64,000 bases of DNA. Source: Cucumis sativus (lineage: Eukaryota > Streptophyta > Magnoliopsida > Cucurbitales > Cucurbitaceae). Location: positions 620,001 to 684,000 of the forward strand of contig NC_026660.2 in NCBI RefSeq assembly GCF_000004075.3. The letters are read 5' to 3'. Position numbers and translations under genes: made by a program. Within the stretch, counting starts at the first letter, position 1, and each line of letters starts with the position of its first letter. Below the pieces are notes generated by a model that had not been told where the DNA came from, did no database searches, and was given only the letters and a program-made list of their open reading frames with translations. Positions 1 through 12,790 of this stretch are shown here, piece after piece.

Positions 1-1173
1 TAATTTCATTTATTTTTTAAAAAAAAAGAAACTATGTATATGGTACAATAAAGCATAATGAATGACATAGAAGTATCCAATAAGATTAGTATAGCATAAA
101 AGTTAATGGAGTCTACACGAATTGGTCCAATTAGATTACACCATGACGCATGTCACTAGAGATGAATTAATTCAATCATATATATCTTCAACTCAAAAGA
201 TAACCTCTCAACTCCACGTATCGTTGAACAAACATATAACGTATAGATTCAATTAAACATTAAAAGAATATAGGAGACATTGAAAGGCATGGAAACAAAT
301 TTACCTGTATTTATACAAGAGATCAAGAAGATTTTATTTTTCTCCTCTAAATTGGAATTGGAATTAATTTACTCATAAATGCAATAAAGATTTGTAGTAT
401 GTAGACTCGGAAGTCTTGTTTGATCAACTAGAGCAATATTCTAACAAGATCACTTGAATCGAACCGAACTGTGGACACATTCAAACCGCGTGCTCTACAG
501 AAGCCCAGAAATGACCTAAAAAGAAGAGAAGGGGAGTGGTGAGCCACACCTTAGACAGGCTGGTATAAGGCAGTGAGGTGGCCATGTGTGAGGTAGGGCC
601 AAAACTCCCAAATGGTAAAATAGAAACAGACCATTTTCAACTCAAAATCTCAACAAAGCAACCCAATGGAGACATAAAAGAAAAGATTCGTAATCACAAG
701 ACACAACTGTCCAAATGGGGACAGTCCTCAGCTCCTTTTCACAGTAAACACACAAATCGGATCTTTAAATAAAAAAATGGCATATTCTCTTTTCTCCGTA
801 TAAACAAGAAGTTCAAAAACGCCAGTGCTGTAGATTCTAAAAACAGGGAAGTTCAAGTTCAAAGAAACCCAGATCATGGATTGGATTTTATATGGCAAAT
901 TTTCATTCAATTCAAAAGTTCAGCAGAGAGAATTGAAAGGCAAATTTATAGTAATCAAATAAAAGAACCAACAAGAGGAAGCTGAGTGTAATGTTTTTTC
1001 AAGCAGTTCAAACATATCCTAAAAGGCCCATAATACGAAAAATAACAGTAAGCCCATAAAAAATAAGCAAACAAAAGGGAGGAAAAAAAAATCAAAAAAG
1101 AAGAACCTGCTGCCGTTCTTGAGAAATCTAGATAAGAACTATGAAGAATCTGACCTCATCTTCAACTTCATCT
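1..1173. other. Left edge; 3' flank of the desaturase gene
   Basis: No protein gene can be supported here. The part next to the desaturase stop codon (roughly 900-1173) is probably its 3' untranslated region, since that gene reads leftwards. Short open frames around 578-910 have no recognisable domain and overlap on opposite strands. A minus-strand splice-donor-like site near 305 could belong to a gene further left, but no coding exon accompanies it. Confidence 0.4.
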
Positions 1174-2517
1174 TCATCCATGAGTGTTCACAGCTTCCCA
1201 GAGCAAGTTCTTAGGAACAGGATTGGTCAAATCTCTAGCTTGCAAAGCAGCTGTTCTAAGAGTTCTAATGGTGCGGACATTAGCATCCCAAAATGACAAG
1301 CTTCTGTATGGAAGATTGTGTTTCTTGCAAAGTTCGACCACAATTGGAGAGATTTTCCTCAACTGGCATCTGGGCATCCTTGGGAATAAATGATGTTCTA
1401 GCTGAAATTGCAATCCACCAAAAAACCAATCCATCCAAGTAGAACAAGAGATATCCAAAGTCCCACTTGCTTGCTTCTCAAACCAATCATTCCCAGTGGG
1501 CTTCCCAACATAAACATTAGCAGAGAAATGGTTGAGGCAGAATTGGATGTGCTGTAGAGAACATACAGCAAAACTTGCAAGAACAAACATGACTCTCTCA
1601 GGCCAATTAGGGAGATAAGAAACTAGAAGAGGAAACCATGTCCAAAAGACAAGAATCCCCATTATGTTCAATGCTCTATCAGGAACTTTTCTAGTGGAAA
1701 ACAAGAGCAACAACGTCTGCACAAAGAGATTCACTCTAGCCACACACATCACAGGGTAAAATGTGAAATGCTGGTAGCTAACAAAGAATCTAGCCAAGGA
1801 ATCAAACTCCAGCTTCCTACCATAGAAATGAGATGTCAAAGTCCGGAAGAAACTAGTAGAAACAGCAAAAACAGGGATGTGTTGAAGATCTGGATCGTGG
1901 TCAAGGCTATTGCAGGAGATGTGATGAGCATTATGAGTCCATTTCCACCAGGCTATACTAATCCCCGTCAAACAATTTCCAGACAAAATTTGAGCCAATT
2001 TGTTAAATCCACGACTCGACATTACATTAGAATGTCCAGAATCATGACCCACATAAGCACTTTGGATCCAAAGCATACCCAAAATCATAGCACAACCCAA
2101 ATGAACCAAAACGCTCTCCGATTTCAAGACCCCATAAACCACAAGAAACATCATCACAGCAACAGAAATCAAAGAATACATAGTAACATGCCCCTTCTTC
2201 TCAAACAAACCTTGTTTGGAAAATTCAGACGCAAGCTTTCTGTAATCCTTAGAAATCTCCGAGACCTGAAAATCCTTGAGATGAAATCCAGTAAACAACC
2301 GATCCAAATACGCCCAAGCGGTGCCAGGATGATAAGCAATGAATGCATCGGTCACATCATGACCCGCTAAATTGATAAAAGGCGTATCACCACCAGGATG
2401 TTCTTTAGCCCATTCTGTGACATTATAGACCTTACCCTGAATAGAGATCCATAGATCTCCTGGTTTGTTGTGCTTGAGAAGCTCCTCAGAGGTAATGTAC
2501 TTCTTCTCCACCTCCAT
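1174..2517 (-). CDS. SLD1: Delta-8 sphingolipid long-chain-base desaturase (cytochrome b5 fusion)
   Basis: This intronless gene encodes 447 residues, the usual length of plant SLD proteins (about 449). The family introduces the delta-8 double bond into the long-chain base of ceramides in the ER membrane, taking electrons through its own cytochrome b5 domain. Visible features: N-terminal cytochrome b5 domain with HPGG at 40-43 and the second haem histidine near H63; hydrophobic segments around 115-155 and 280-325; three histidine boxes, HDSGH (158-162), HNAHH (195-199) and QLEHH (372-376). Gln in place of the first His of box three is typical of front-end desaturases. The start is the ATG at 2517-2515; the frame runs only two codons further, to a TTG. 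The leader contains a long A tract on the coding strand. The nearest gene, the xylosyltransferase, is divergent and about 11 kb away. A delta-6 fatty acid desaturase would look similar, but in a non-borage eudicot the sphingolipid role is far more likely. Confidence 0.95.
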   Translation of the reverse strand: MEVEKKYITSEELLKHNKPGDLWISIQGKVYNVTEWAKEHPGGDTPFINLAGHDVTDAFIAYHPGTAWAYLDRLFTGFHLKDFQVSEISKDYRKLASEFSKQGLFEKKGHVTMYSLISVAVMMFLVVYGVLKSESVLVHLGCAMILGMLWIQSAYVGHDSGHSNVMSSRGFNKLAQILSGNCLTGISIAWWKWTHNAHHISCNSLDHDPDLQHIPVFAVSTSFFRTLTSHFYGRKLEFDSLARFFVSYQHFTFYPVMCVARVNLFVQTLLLLFSTRKVPDRALNIMGILVFWTWFPLLVSYLPNWPERVMFVLASFAVCSLQHIQFCLNHFSANVYVGKPTGNDWFEKQASGTLDISCSTWMDWFFGGLQFQLEHHLFPRMPRCQLRKISPIVVELCKKHNLPYRSLSFWDANVRTIRTLRTAALQARDLTNPVPKNLLWEAVNTHG

Positions 2518-2616
2518 ATCCAAACCAGACCTTCAAAGTTTGGTAAAAGGAGATCAAACAAAGAAAACAGGAGAAACCCAGATGAGAATAAAAGCAATTT
2601 TTGGAAGGTTTCTTCG

Positions 2617-2635
2617 TTTTTTTTTTTTTTTTTTT
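2617..2635. repeat. T19 homopolymer in the desaturase leader
   Basis: A run of 19 T on the plus strand lies about 100 bp upstream of the desaturase ATG. It would be an A19 tract in the 5' untranslated region if the transcript starts further upstream. Confidence 0.7.
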
Positions 2636-2839
2636 CTTATCGTGGAGTTGCTTTGGATGGAAAAATGCAACCCACTATTCGGAGAAGAGAGGGGGGGAAG
2701 TTGGGTTCGATTGATTCAGAATCTAGAATAGTGTGAACCCCTCTTTCTGAATTGCATGTTGCATTTAGGAGACTTTAATATAGAAAAGAAGAAAGGGATT
2801 CGAATGAATGAACAGAGAAGAATGAGAGGTCGTGATTGT

Positions 2840-5800
2840 TAACAGCGAAGTACACGGTACAAAAACCAACCTGGGCTTTAGGCTTTAGGTGCCGTTTCCC
2901 CCGCATCTCAAATTGGCTTCCCTCCTTTTAACCTCACCCGCGGCTCACTCAAATATATCCCCTCTTCTCTTCTTTTTTCCTTTTTCCAAAATTACAAATG
3001 ATGTTTAAATTTTCACTTTTGTCCCTCTTTTTTTAATACACTTTCTTTTTTAAAATCAAATTAATCTTTTAACAAATATACTCCTTTTATACCCAACTTA
3101 AACCCTAAACCAATCATTTCATTAATTAAAATTACTAACTTTCCTTAAACATTCTATTATACCAACTAAATTCTCAAACTTTCATAAATTAATTAATTCA
3201 ATTTTAAATTGGCATTTCCCATTTGGCAAAGTCTACCGAAAAAATTAGTTTTAGTATTATCGGTTGTAAATAGTTTGTTCTTTTTTTTTCTTAATATTAG
3301 AAAAAATATTACATAATATTTTAAACTTGATCTCTCCCCTCTAAGTTTTTGTTTAATTGAATACTTCTTTTGTGAGTTGAACCGGTGGTGGGGTTTTGAT
3401 TTTCTCATTTTCTATTAGCAATGGATTTAACAATTCATAAAATGAATGTGCATTTTATGCACCCAATGTGAATAAATAATAATAAAGATAAACCATTTAG
3501 TTGGTATTTACATTTACTAAATGACTTAAATAATGGGTTTTTTAAATAAATTCTTTTATCAAACATATCTATAGTTACTCAAAATTCATTATACATTGAT
3601 GTTATCTGTGGTCTAATTGCAATCTTTTTATGATATTTTGATGCTTAGCTAAAAAATAAGAAAGAAAGAAAGAGCTGAACACAATGTTTAGATTTGTTAA
3701 CTGTAATTATTTACTTCTTATACACTTAAATCCCCATTCGAGGTTGTGAAGATAGTTCTTTTATTAATACTATCTCATTTTTATACGAAAAATTTTCTTT
3801 ATCACTCTAATATGCATTGAATTATATGAGAAAAAAAAATTCAAAACTATTTCCATTTATCATCATCACATGCTTATTAGATATCATACTAGTTTTAGAT
3901 AAATTTTCTTAAGAAAAAACCTAAGTAAAATAATTTATATTTTATTAATCTATTTATAATTTGAATATAATCCAATTAACATAAAAATTGCTCTATCAAT
4001 TATTTCATTTGAGATCACAACATTGGCGGTATTATTGTAGGGTAAAAATGGAGGAGGAGGAGGAGGGAAAAGGGAAGCTTTATTATTGGATGGGACGCAC
4101 AATTATTAAATTAAAGGGGAAAAAAGGGATATACGGAGTTTAAACGGAAAGAGCGATTAAAAAAAACAAAAAATATAAACAATAAAAGAGTCGGTTAAAG
4201 AAATATAAAGAAAAAGAATGAATTTTCCGTAACGTGTAGCGTCATGCGTAGTGAGTGAATGACGGGTGGAAAAACGACCCCGTCAAGGTAAAATCGTGTG
4301 GACATGGATTAAAAGAATGGACGGGTGAGATGCGAGGGAAAAGAATATTACTGTGGACGAACCACATGTCGTTTTTTGTTTTTTTTTAATTTTTGGGTGA
4401 ATGATATTTTGTTTCTTTTTTTAAAATATGAATATTTCGAGAGATATTTTTGGAGGAGGTGCCAGTCACTCACAGCTGTTTCTCTTTCTTTTTTTAATTT
4501 CTTCTATTTTTTAAGACACTTATTTATTTTATTTGTATAAAATTATATAAATTCATCAAATTAAAGAGGGAAATTTTGTTTATTTTAAGTGTTTGTATTG
4601 TTGTGAAATTCTAGCAATAGTTTTAGTTTTTTTCTATGTTTTGAAAAATCTCTATTTTTGTAAATTTTGTCAATGGGAATTTAACCAATTTAGAAGAAGA
4701 AATTTACGTTTTTCCTAATTTTCATTACATATTTCTTAAGAAGTAAGATTGTATTTTTTCTTTCTTTTATAGTTAGTTTGTTTTCAAGGATGGTCTTTAA
4801 TGTCAATATAACTTAGTAAGTAAGTCTATATATATAAACTTATTAATTAAGAGATGTGATACAAATTAAAAAATTATAAACAAAATGAATAAAAACGTTA
4901 TTCAACTGACAACGATTTCAAATTTCGTAAACAACTATGATTTGTCTTTTAGTATGAAAATTACTTTGAAAAGTTTAGTCAATCTTTTTGACATAAATAC
5001 TTTTGGACTAGTTTGTTTATTATTTTTTTCTAGAGAAATTTTACAATTTTTTAGTTTCTATAACATTTATTTTAAGAATTATTTAAAAACACCAGCCAAT
5101 TTTCTAGTTTCTATATGTTACTGAAATGGTTTTTTATTTTTTATAACACTTAATTTGAAGAAAATATGTTTCTTTTAATGCTAAACATTTCCCGAAAAAA
5201 ATGTTCATTTTATTTAAAATTATTTTAGAGTCTTAACTAGTTTTATTTTATATTAAAATATCATTTTGGTTGGTACCATTTTGGAACTTTTATTTATTAA
5301 TTTATTTTGTTGAAAGCTCAATAAAGTAAAGAGGGTGTAAAACAGTGGCACGTGTGGCATAATTTACGAAGTTTCAATTGTGTTTTCTTAACTTTCATCT
5401 ATTTGATTTGTGTGATGAGGAACTCTAATCTTTTATATTTTTTATGGTCTACTTTTACGTTGAAACTTTTATGGTATTTAAAATCATATGGGAGTAAGAT
5501 TAAAATAATATTAAAATTGTGTTTGTTTTCAATCAAGGGTCAAATCAATGCAAGGCAATTAGATTGATTTACTACTTTTGGACTTGATTCGAAAAGCTGC
5601 TCCTTACCAACTTATTTTCTAGCTAGTACACAAGTAAAGAGTTCAAAACAATTATAAAATTGTAGATGAGAGGATTGAAGTATGAGCAAGTATGATTGAC
5701 TAGCCTAATCATAACTCAATTAGAGGTTATGGGTTGGAATCTCGTACATTTTACTTATTGTTGAATTAAAAGAATAGGTATGGTCAATACTAACACAAAC

Positions 5801-7015
5801 ATAACTCAATTAACATATGTTTGTATTAAAATTAAAATTGTTGACATCTTGATCAATGGTACACATTAATTAAAATCAATTCGAAAGTTATTCACAAAAC
5901 TATTATTATTTTGTATTAATACAATTAAACAAGGTGTTCATACACACTGGAGACTCTATGTAGTTCAGCTAAACTGAAGTAAATAGATGGAAAGAAGTGG
6001 TTTAGTGAGGTTAGGTAGGATTTGAAATAGATGGGAAAAGAAAGAGAGAGAAAGGAAAAGGATGGTCTCTCCCTAGGGGGAGAGGGAATGGGAAGAGACA
6101 GGAGGAGGTGGTGGGACTCACGTGCCTTTTGAAATGGGGCGAATTGGGCTATAAACAAAAGTAAAGGGACTGGACCACAAAAATAAATAAAAAAGATGAT
6201 ACCAATATGATGATGAAGTAGAACATGGAATACAATGCGTTTGCCACCTCAGATATCCAGCTGGATCTATTTTGTGGCTGTTGCATTTCCTTTTCAACTC
6301 ACCCTTTAAATTAGCCTTTTCCTTTTCTTTCAATTCTTCAAATATCAACGGGTTTTTCTTTTTTTCTTTCTTTTATTCCAAAAATATCTTTTCAACCTTT
6401 TCAATTTTAAGTACTTCCAACGTTAGTAAATTTTATTTTATGATAATAAGATTTATCTCATTATATTTTCTAAATTGTAAAACTATAACTTCGATTATCA
6501 TTGGATAGTCTCATGATTACGTATCATAATCATCTATATAACTAATTTTGTTATATTTACATATGCATATGCAAAAAATAAGTGTCACGAACTGATTTTT
6601 TTAAAATAATTTTATCATTTAATGCAATTTATTTTTATATTTTGGATATAGTTTTCATTTCACTCGAAGGTTCCTAAATATTATATATTATTTTGGTACT
6701 ACAATTAGAATATGGGATTTAAATCATAAACTCCGTGGTTATTGTCCAAGATGTTACATTTTTATTTGTTTAAGATTTGAATTTATTTCTTAGATTCAAA
6801 ACTTTACTAGAAAAATTGAGTTTAATTTTAGTTTAAATTATGACTTTTAGATTTATGCTTTTAACCTCTTAAGTAAGAATAATTTTTGAAGTAAAAATTA
6901 TAAATTAATTTTAATTTCGATAAAAATACATTGAAACTAAATCAATTGTCAAGTAAAAAGAAATATATATTCAAATTGTATTAATAAGAACTTGTATTAA
7001 CGTTCCTCACAAAAT
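2840..7015. other. AT-rich intergenic region
   Basis: I see no coding region. The DNA is AT-rich with scattered homopolymers. Exceptions are a GGA-repeat tract near 4050-4075 and a purine-rich stretch at about 6030-6110 that contains a short near-palindrome (CTCTCCC TAG GGGGAGAG, about 6066). The part next to 2840 is the likely promoter of the desaturase. Confidence 0.5.
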
Positions 7016-7088
7016 GGGGATGTAGCTCAAATGGTAGAGCGCTCGCTTTGCATGTGAGAGGTACAGGGTTCGATCCCCTGCATCTCCA
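7016..7088 (+). tRNA. trnA-UGC: tRNA-Ala (anticodon UGC), copy 1
   Basis: A 73-nt cloverleaf. The acceptor stem pairs GGGGATG with CATCTCC and A is the discriminator. The D-arm carries the A box (TAGCTCAAATGGTAGAGC). The anticodon loop TTTGCAT has TGC at 7049-7051. The T-arm has GGTTCGATCC. There is no intron. The anticodon stem has one G-T wobble, which copy 2 lacks. A CAA motif lies just upstream, as is common for plant nuclear tRNA start sites, and T runs downstream fit a Pol III terminator. Confidence 0.95.
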
Positions 7089-9747
7089 TTTCTTTTATTC
7101 TTTTTTTTTTTGTATGTTTAAAGTAGTGATACAAGAGTATGGTTATTGGTTAGGCATAAGAGAATAAATAATCATATACATTTTCATATAAAATATATTC
7201 GCATGTATCATATAATAAAAGATTATAATATAATAAGGTTAACATGAGGTCAACTAGGAATTATAATTCTTTTAATAACAAATCTCAAATTAATTTAATT
7301 GAAGAGAATGTGGTTCCCACTTCCACGCCTTTTGCAAATTTCATTCATTAAAGATTGAAGCATGCTTTTGAATAATCAATCTCTATTAGTTTAATTCTTT
7401 ATTTTATTTATTTTATGTCTTATTACTTTGGATTTTAAATTGGACCAATTTCTTGAATTATTTTTTAAGTGAATTAAATTCAACTATATATATTTGCTAA
7501 GTAAACCTTATAATTTTCTAAAACTAAGAGAAAAAAAAGTTTTTAGACTTTGTGTTTCTAATATTAAATATATTTAAAAAGAGCGGATATTACTATACTA
7601 TATAAAGTCAACAATATTTTGATTTTATTGAACTTAAAAAGAAAATAGTTTATGATATATATATATAGATAAATATAATTCTAAATGGCCTCAAATTAAA
7701 GATTTGAACTCTAATTTTGGATCGGAGAGAATCACGAAACACTATGAAAGTTGCATTAACGTTAGCTTATTAACTTTAGTTTAATAATATGGACTTTATA
7801 AATTATATTGAACTGTGAAAGTAACAATATTGTTTCTGTATTTGGAGATTTGCTCAAATGTGTTTAATAGATAAATAATTGTCATTCTAAATATATTAAT
7901 GGTTTGATTATATCTTTTATATATGGTTAAATCTCTTCCATACCATACCATGATGCACCCCATAATTACATATCCAAGTATTATACACTCATGAAGAGAA
8001 AAAAATATATGTAGTTTCTGGATGTTTTTCTAAATCAAAATTTTGATATACTAAACTGAAAACGGATTAAATTTTGAAAAGAAAAAAGAAAAAGAAAAAT
8101 ATCAAGTATACTTTATTTGATATGTTATTAATTTTACATGACAGAAGTTTTTTAACAACAAATATTAATAATACTTGATGTTACTTGATGGATGAACGAC
8201 TTTTTCAAAACGTAGATATCTAAACAAGAAATTATAAACTAAATTAATGAAAAACAAAATTTTAATATAGATAAGAGGGTCTAGTTGCCCACAATATATA
8301 ATATATAATATATATATAAATATATATATGACCATGAGGATTTGATATTGGTAGTATATTTGTATGGTATTATTGTTATATGGTATCATAGAATACAATA
8401 CAGTAGAGTTGCATATAATATATAGAATATGACATTTGATAATAAAGTAAAGTGTGTTAGTCATGTATAGGGTATTACATACTTTAAATCTGGAAGTACT
8501 TAATGCAATATAGCGTCGTAGTCAAAGGTTGGATGTTGGTCCTCTAACCATATGTATGAAGAAAAAAATGGCTCTCCAACTTTTCAACACCCTAGACATT
8601 TTAAATGTTGAGAGTGATGCCCATTATCTTCCACAACTTGTAATTAGTAAACACACAACAAAAATAAATAAAATGGAAGATTTTTATTTTCATTATTATT
8701 ATTTTGTTTGGAAATAATCGTAAAATAATATTATTATCGTTTATCTCACATTACACAATTTGAAAACTCTTCTAGAGGTTCGAAAAGACGAAAATTTAAA
8801 TAATAAAAAGAAATAAAGACAGAGACAAGTTCCAAAAGTCCGTACCACTTATTCATTATGAATATAACTCCAAACAAACCTCAATTCGTCTCTTTTGAAA
8901 TGGAACTCCATAAACAAAGGAGGGGAAAATAAATCAATTACTTCTAAAACATTTCTCATGATGTATTAGTTTTGATTAAATAATTAAATGATAAATTTAG
9001 GATTGATTATTTACAAAATAACGTGGATAGTTGTATTTGTTTATTATTCTAGTAGTAGTTGTTAGCTAGTTGCTAAATCACGGATTGATTATAATAAGTG
9101 TTTTATGCTTGTTTTGAAGTTGAATATAAGTGGAAATGGAGGATTCAAAACTTTGATGACCAAGTCTCGAATTCTCTTTTGAGTCTTTATTTGTTAGTGC
9201 ATTCAAACTTTTTTGCTTTGAAATAGAATTTCAATTTTTTTAAATAAAGAAGAGATAGATAACGACTACTTATAATGTACCATTCTAATTTTGAACTTTG
9301 AAATGGTGACTGCAATGAAGATGTCATGAAATTACAACTTTCTGAATAGCTTTAAACTCTAAAATGAAGAAAGAGATTTGAGAATTAGAATCGAAATGCA
9401 CATGACACGTTTCAAATGTACTTTAGTTCATTCGAGTTTTCCTTCGACATACTTTATGCAAAACACTAAAGTTTATCAAATATCTGTCCAGTGTCTTCAA
9501 ACTTCAAATTGCATTTGACTACCTAGATTGAACAACAATTTTTGGTTTCAAACGATTTCAGGAGCTTGATCGAGTGATGCTTGCCACACAACTTCCATTA
9601 CTTAAGTTAGTTCGAAACTATTTAGAAGAAGCAAGAGGTTAAAGAATAAGAATTCACCTGCTTTTTATAGAGTAACAACCATGTATATATATATTAAACT
9701 TTTTAAATTTTTTATAATAAATTATAAAATATTTTATTTCTCAAATT
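7089..9747. other. AT-rich spacer between two tRNA-Ala genes
   Basis: No gene can be supported. The stretch includes low-complexity TA-rich DNA at about 8288-8330 and small open frames without domains (8165-8464 minus, 8529-8717 plus). The spacer shows no second tRNA-like segment. Confidence 0.5.
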
Positions 9748-9820
9748 GGGGATGTAGCTCAAATGGTAGAGCGCTCGCTTTGCATGCGAGAGGTACAGGG
9801 TTCGATCCCCTGCATCTCCA
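9748..9820 (+). tRNA. trnA-UGC: tRNA-Ala (anticodon UGC), copy 2
   Basis: A 73-nt cloverleaf identical to the copy at 7016-7088 except for one base in the 3' anticodon stem, which here gives a fully Watson-Crick stem (CTCGC with GCGAG). The anticodon TGC is at 9781-9783. CAA lies just upstream, and T6 directly downstream acts as a Pol III terminator. It has the same orientation as copy 1, 2.7 kb away. Confidence 0.95.
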
Positions 9821-12790
9821 TTTTTTCATATACATCATTTTTATTTTCATGTTAAACTTCTTTTATGTCTTATGACATATTATTCATCATATCTTAATAT
9901 TTACTAGTGTTGAGACTATATATATATATATTATAATTAACTATACATGTACATTCAAATAGTCATATCTTAGTTTAAATAACTTGATATCAATTATACC
10001 TATCAACTTAATAAATGTTCACACTTTCTCTTATTTCTACATTCTAATTTTAAAATTGAAAATTTTATTTTAAATAACAAAAATATTTAAAACTATTTAA
10101 AAATATAACAAAATAAAATATTATAATTAATATTTGTAGATTATAATAGATGAAAAGAAGTTACTTTAAACGTTGAAGTGATATTTTGTAAATATTTTGA
10201 ATAATATCTAATCTCTTTAATTTAATTTTTACAACTCTAATACGTTTGAAATGTGTAATATAGTTTCAATTTGTCCGTGTACTAAAAAAACAACTTTAGT
10301 TTTATGGTAGATTCCAAATTGATATGTTTAAAATTAATTGTTAGAACATAAATAAAAAATGAACTTTTATGTTTGATAGTTTTCATTGATTATGTACGTA
10401 TTTAGAATTTTAAGATTTTGTATTAAAATGTAAGTTTGGAAACATCGAACCTTTTGATCTCGAGGTTTATTATAAATTTAAACCATGTGTTTGTTGAGCT
10501 ATATTTAGTTTAATAGTCTAAACATAAATATAGATGGGTATACACACCTAAATATATTGGAAATAAAAACAAAACATTACTATATTGGTACACAAATATT
10601 ACTTTCCTCTAGGTAACCTCGATCATGTGACCATCCATATCAGTGAGGTGAAAACATGATTAGATTCTTAGACAAGTGGGTTTACAGGTAAAGAAGAGTA
10701 AGCCAAGTGGAATTTGTAGAATATATTACATGCCAATGGGAACAATAATATAGCCACAAAAACCCTAGATAATGTTCCACGTATTTGAGATCATAGTATC
10801 TTTACTTGAATACAACAATGTTATCCTTTCTATAAAGAAGAGAGAATTTAATTAAACTAGAATATTAACTACACAAAGATAAGATGGAATATATTAATTA
10901 TCTTTACACATGAATGCAATAATTTGAAAAGAACTTATTCCCATCATACAATTTGACTATAAAATTTGAAAGAAAACAAATATAAGAAGTGGAAGCTAAA
11001 AACAATATTGTTATCCAAATAGATAGGATGACCTATTTTACCAAATTTATTATAAATTTATCCTTTTTTTCGTGTGGAGAATTTAGAAGAGAAACGTTAA
11101 GTGTGTTTTAGTGAATGAGTCCACCACTCAATGCATTTTGTTTCTATTTGGAGCATCGTATCTAAACTAGGTAGTGATTATATAATTTAACTAAATAGAG
11201 TATTGGTCCATAACATGTATTTTAGTTTTGAGCTCGAAATATCAGTCATTCTAGTCTACCACTGTAAACAGAAATATTGATTTTACATAAAGAAATTTAG
11301 AAGTCTATTTCTCAAAATTTGTCAACAAAAGAATATATGATGGACTAAAAAAATGGTAAAAATAGTAGAATAGTATAGTGGTTGAAATGGTTATAGAGAA
11401 AAGTTTGCACAATGAAAAAAAGGAAAAGAGATTCTAAAAAGAACAAATACGATCAAAGGGTTTCCTATTTCATTCTTTGATATCATTGAAAGGGTTTTCT
11501 TGTCTTTTTATTTTCAATGGAAATGCCCCCAACCCCACCACTTTGAATGGAAGAAAGTTTTTAAATTTCGTGTCGTAATCTACAAAATTCCAGCAATTTC
11601 CAGCAAATTAAAGGACTTGTGGTCCTCAAACTTCTAAGCCCTTCCTTGCAATTGCCAAATGGTAGGTCACTCCACCCCTAAATCAAAAAAATATCACATT
11701 AATAACTTTTGGGATATCATGTTGTTGTGGCTGTGCCTCTCAACTCTATATGCATTATTCATATCATAAAGAACAAACCACTTTCTTTCTTCTCCATGCT
11801 TAGAATTTTCTAGAGCTCTTTTCCCCTTTTTGATACCTTTTCGTGTATTCTCATTCTTGAGATTTTAAAAACGATTTAATCCAAATGGAATATTTAACAT
11901 CATGTATATAGGTTGAGCTTTGATCAAATTCACTTGATGCACTAGTGATGATCAGTTAGTTGATATAGAAAATAACGAGATTTGTACGTTAATATCTAAT
12001 TACTACATTAGTTCTAATGTTTAAATATAAAAAAATTAGGAAGTAAACAAGGATAATACATGGATGAAAGAATATATAGTATAGAAGAAGAGATGAGATA
12101 GTTCCATGACAACTATGAAAAGAAGTCAAATCCTTAAAATTTTTTGGACTAGAAGGGTGAATTGCCCTTGAAAACATTTGGGTCTGTCTTTGAGCAAACT
12201 ATGGAGGAGTGAATTTGTACTTTCAATTACAAAATCTTTGATTTATGTTTGGAAGAAGAAGAAAATGGATGGGTTAAATAGCACTTATGTATATATGCTT
12301 TATTTGTCCACTGGACCCAATTGTTTTATGGTGTTTTCTGTTGGACCTTGGTGTTGGTGGGCTTTTGCTTCTTGTATCAATAATTCAATATTGAACTATC
12401 TTACTTTAATAGGAGAAAAAAAATTGAACTATCCAAATACAAAGGATAGCACCAAATAGGGATCGAATTTTTAATCCCCGATTAATATAATTTTTTTTTC
12501 ACTTTTGTCCACCATTATAGAAAAAATGACTGAGAAGTAACTTATTGGTTAACGACATTCTTCTATTTATATAAAAAAAAAGTTATGATTTCGCTAAATT
12601 AGATAAATACACTTAGTTGAACTATAGCTGAATTGTAATTCCTCTAGATTTGATTCACAAATTCAACAATGTTACAATTAAAAATCTAAATTTGTAATTA
12701 ATTTTATAATGTACTAAGAACACAATATTATTTTCAGAAAACCCCCTAGAAATGATCATATTGTTATAATTAGCCCACATCTCCTCTATT
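9821..12790. other. AT-rich intergenic region upstream of the xylosyltransferase
   Basis: No gene can be supported. An open frame at 12178-12459 (93 codons) has no recognisable domain and no splice or codon evidence. Confidence 0.45.

Noticed and set aside
1768-2370. 200-codon plus-strand open frame opposite the desaturase
   Set aside because: It is an antisense shadow of a strongly conserved desaturase coding region.
6066-6083. Short palindrome CTCTCCCTAGGGGGAGAG in a purine-rich stretch
   Set aside because: It is too short and imperfect to call a terminator or binding site, and a nearby purine-rich tract makes chance symmetry likely.
8165-8464. 99-codon minus-strand open frame rich in Ile and Tyr
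   Set aside because: It is a product of low-complexity TA-rich DNA rather than a coding sequence.
10600-10760. Possible microRNA precursor or small gene
   Set aside because: I checked by eye for well-known plant microRNA words in the intergenic regions and found none, and no stable hairpin was evident here.
12178-12459. 93-codon open frame upstream of the xylosyltransferase
   Set aside because: It shows no domain, no plausible leader and no splice partners; its composition looks like AT-rich non-coding DNA.
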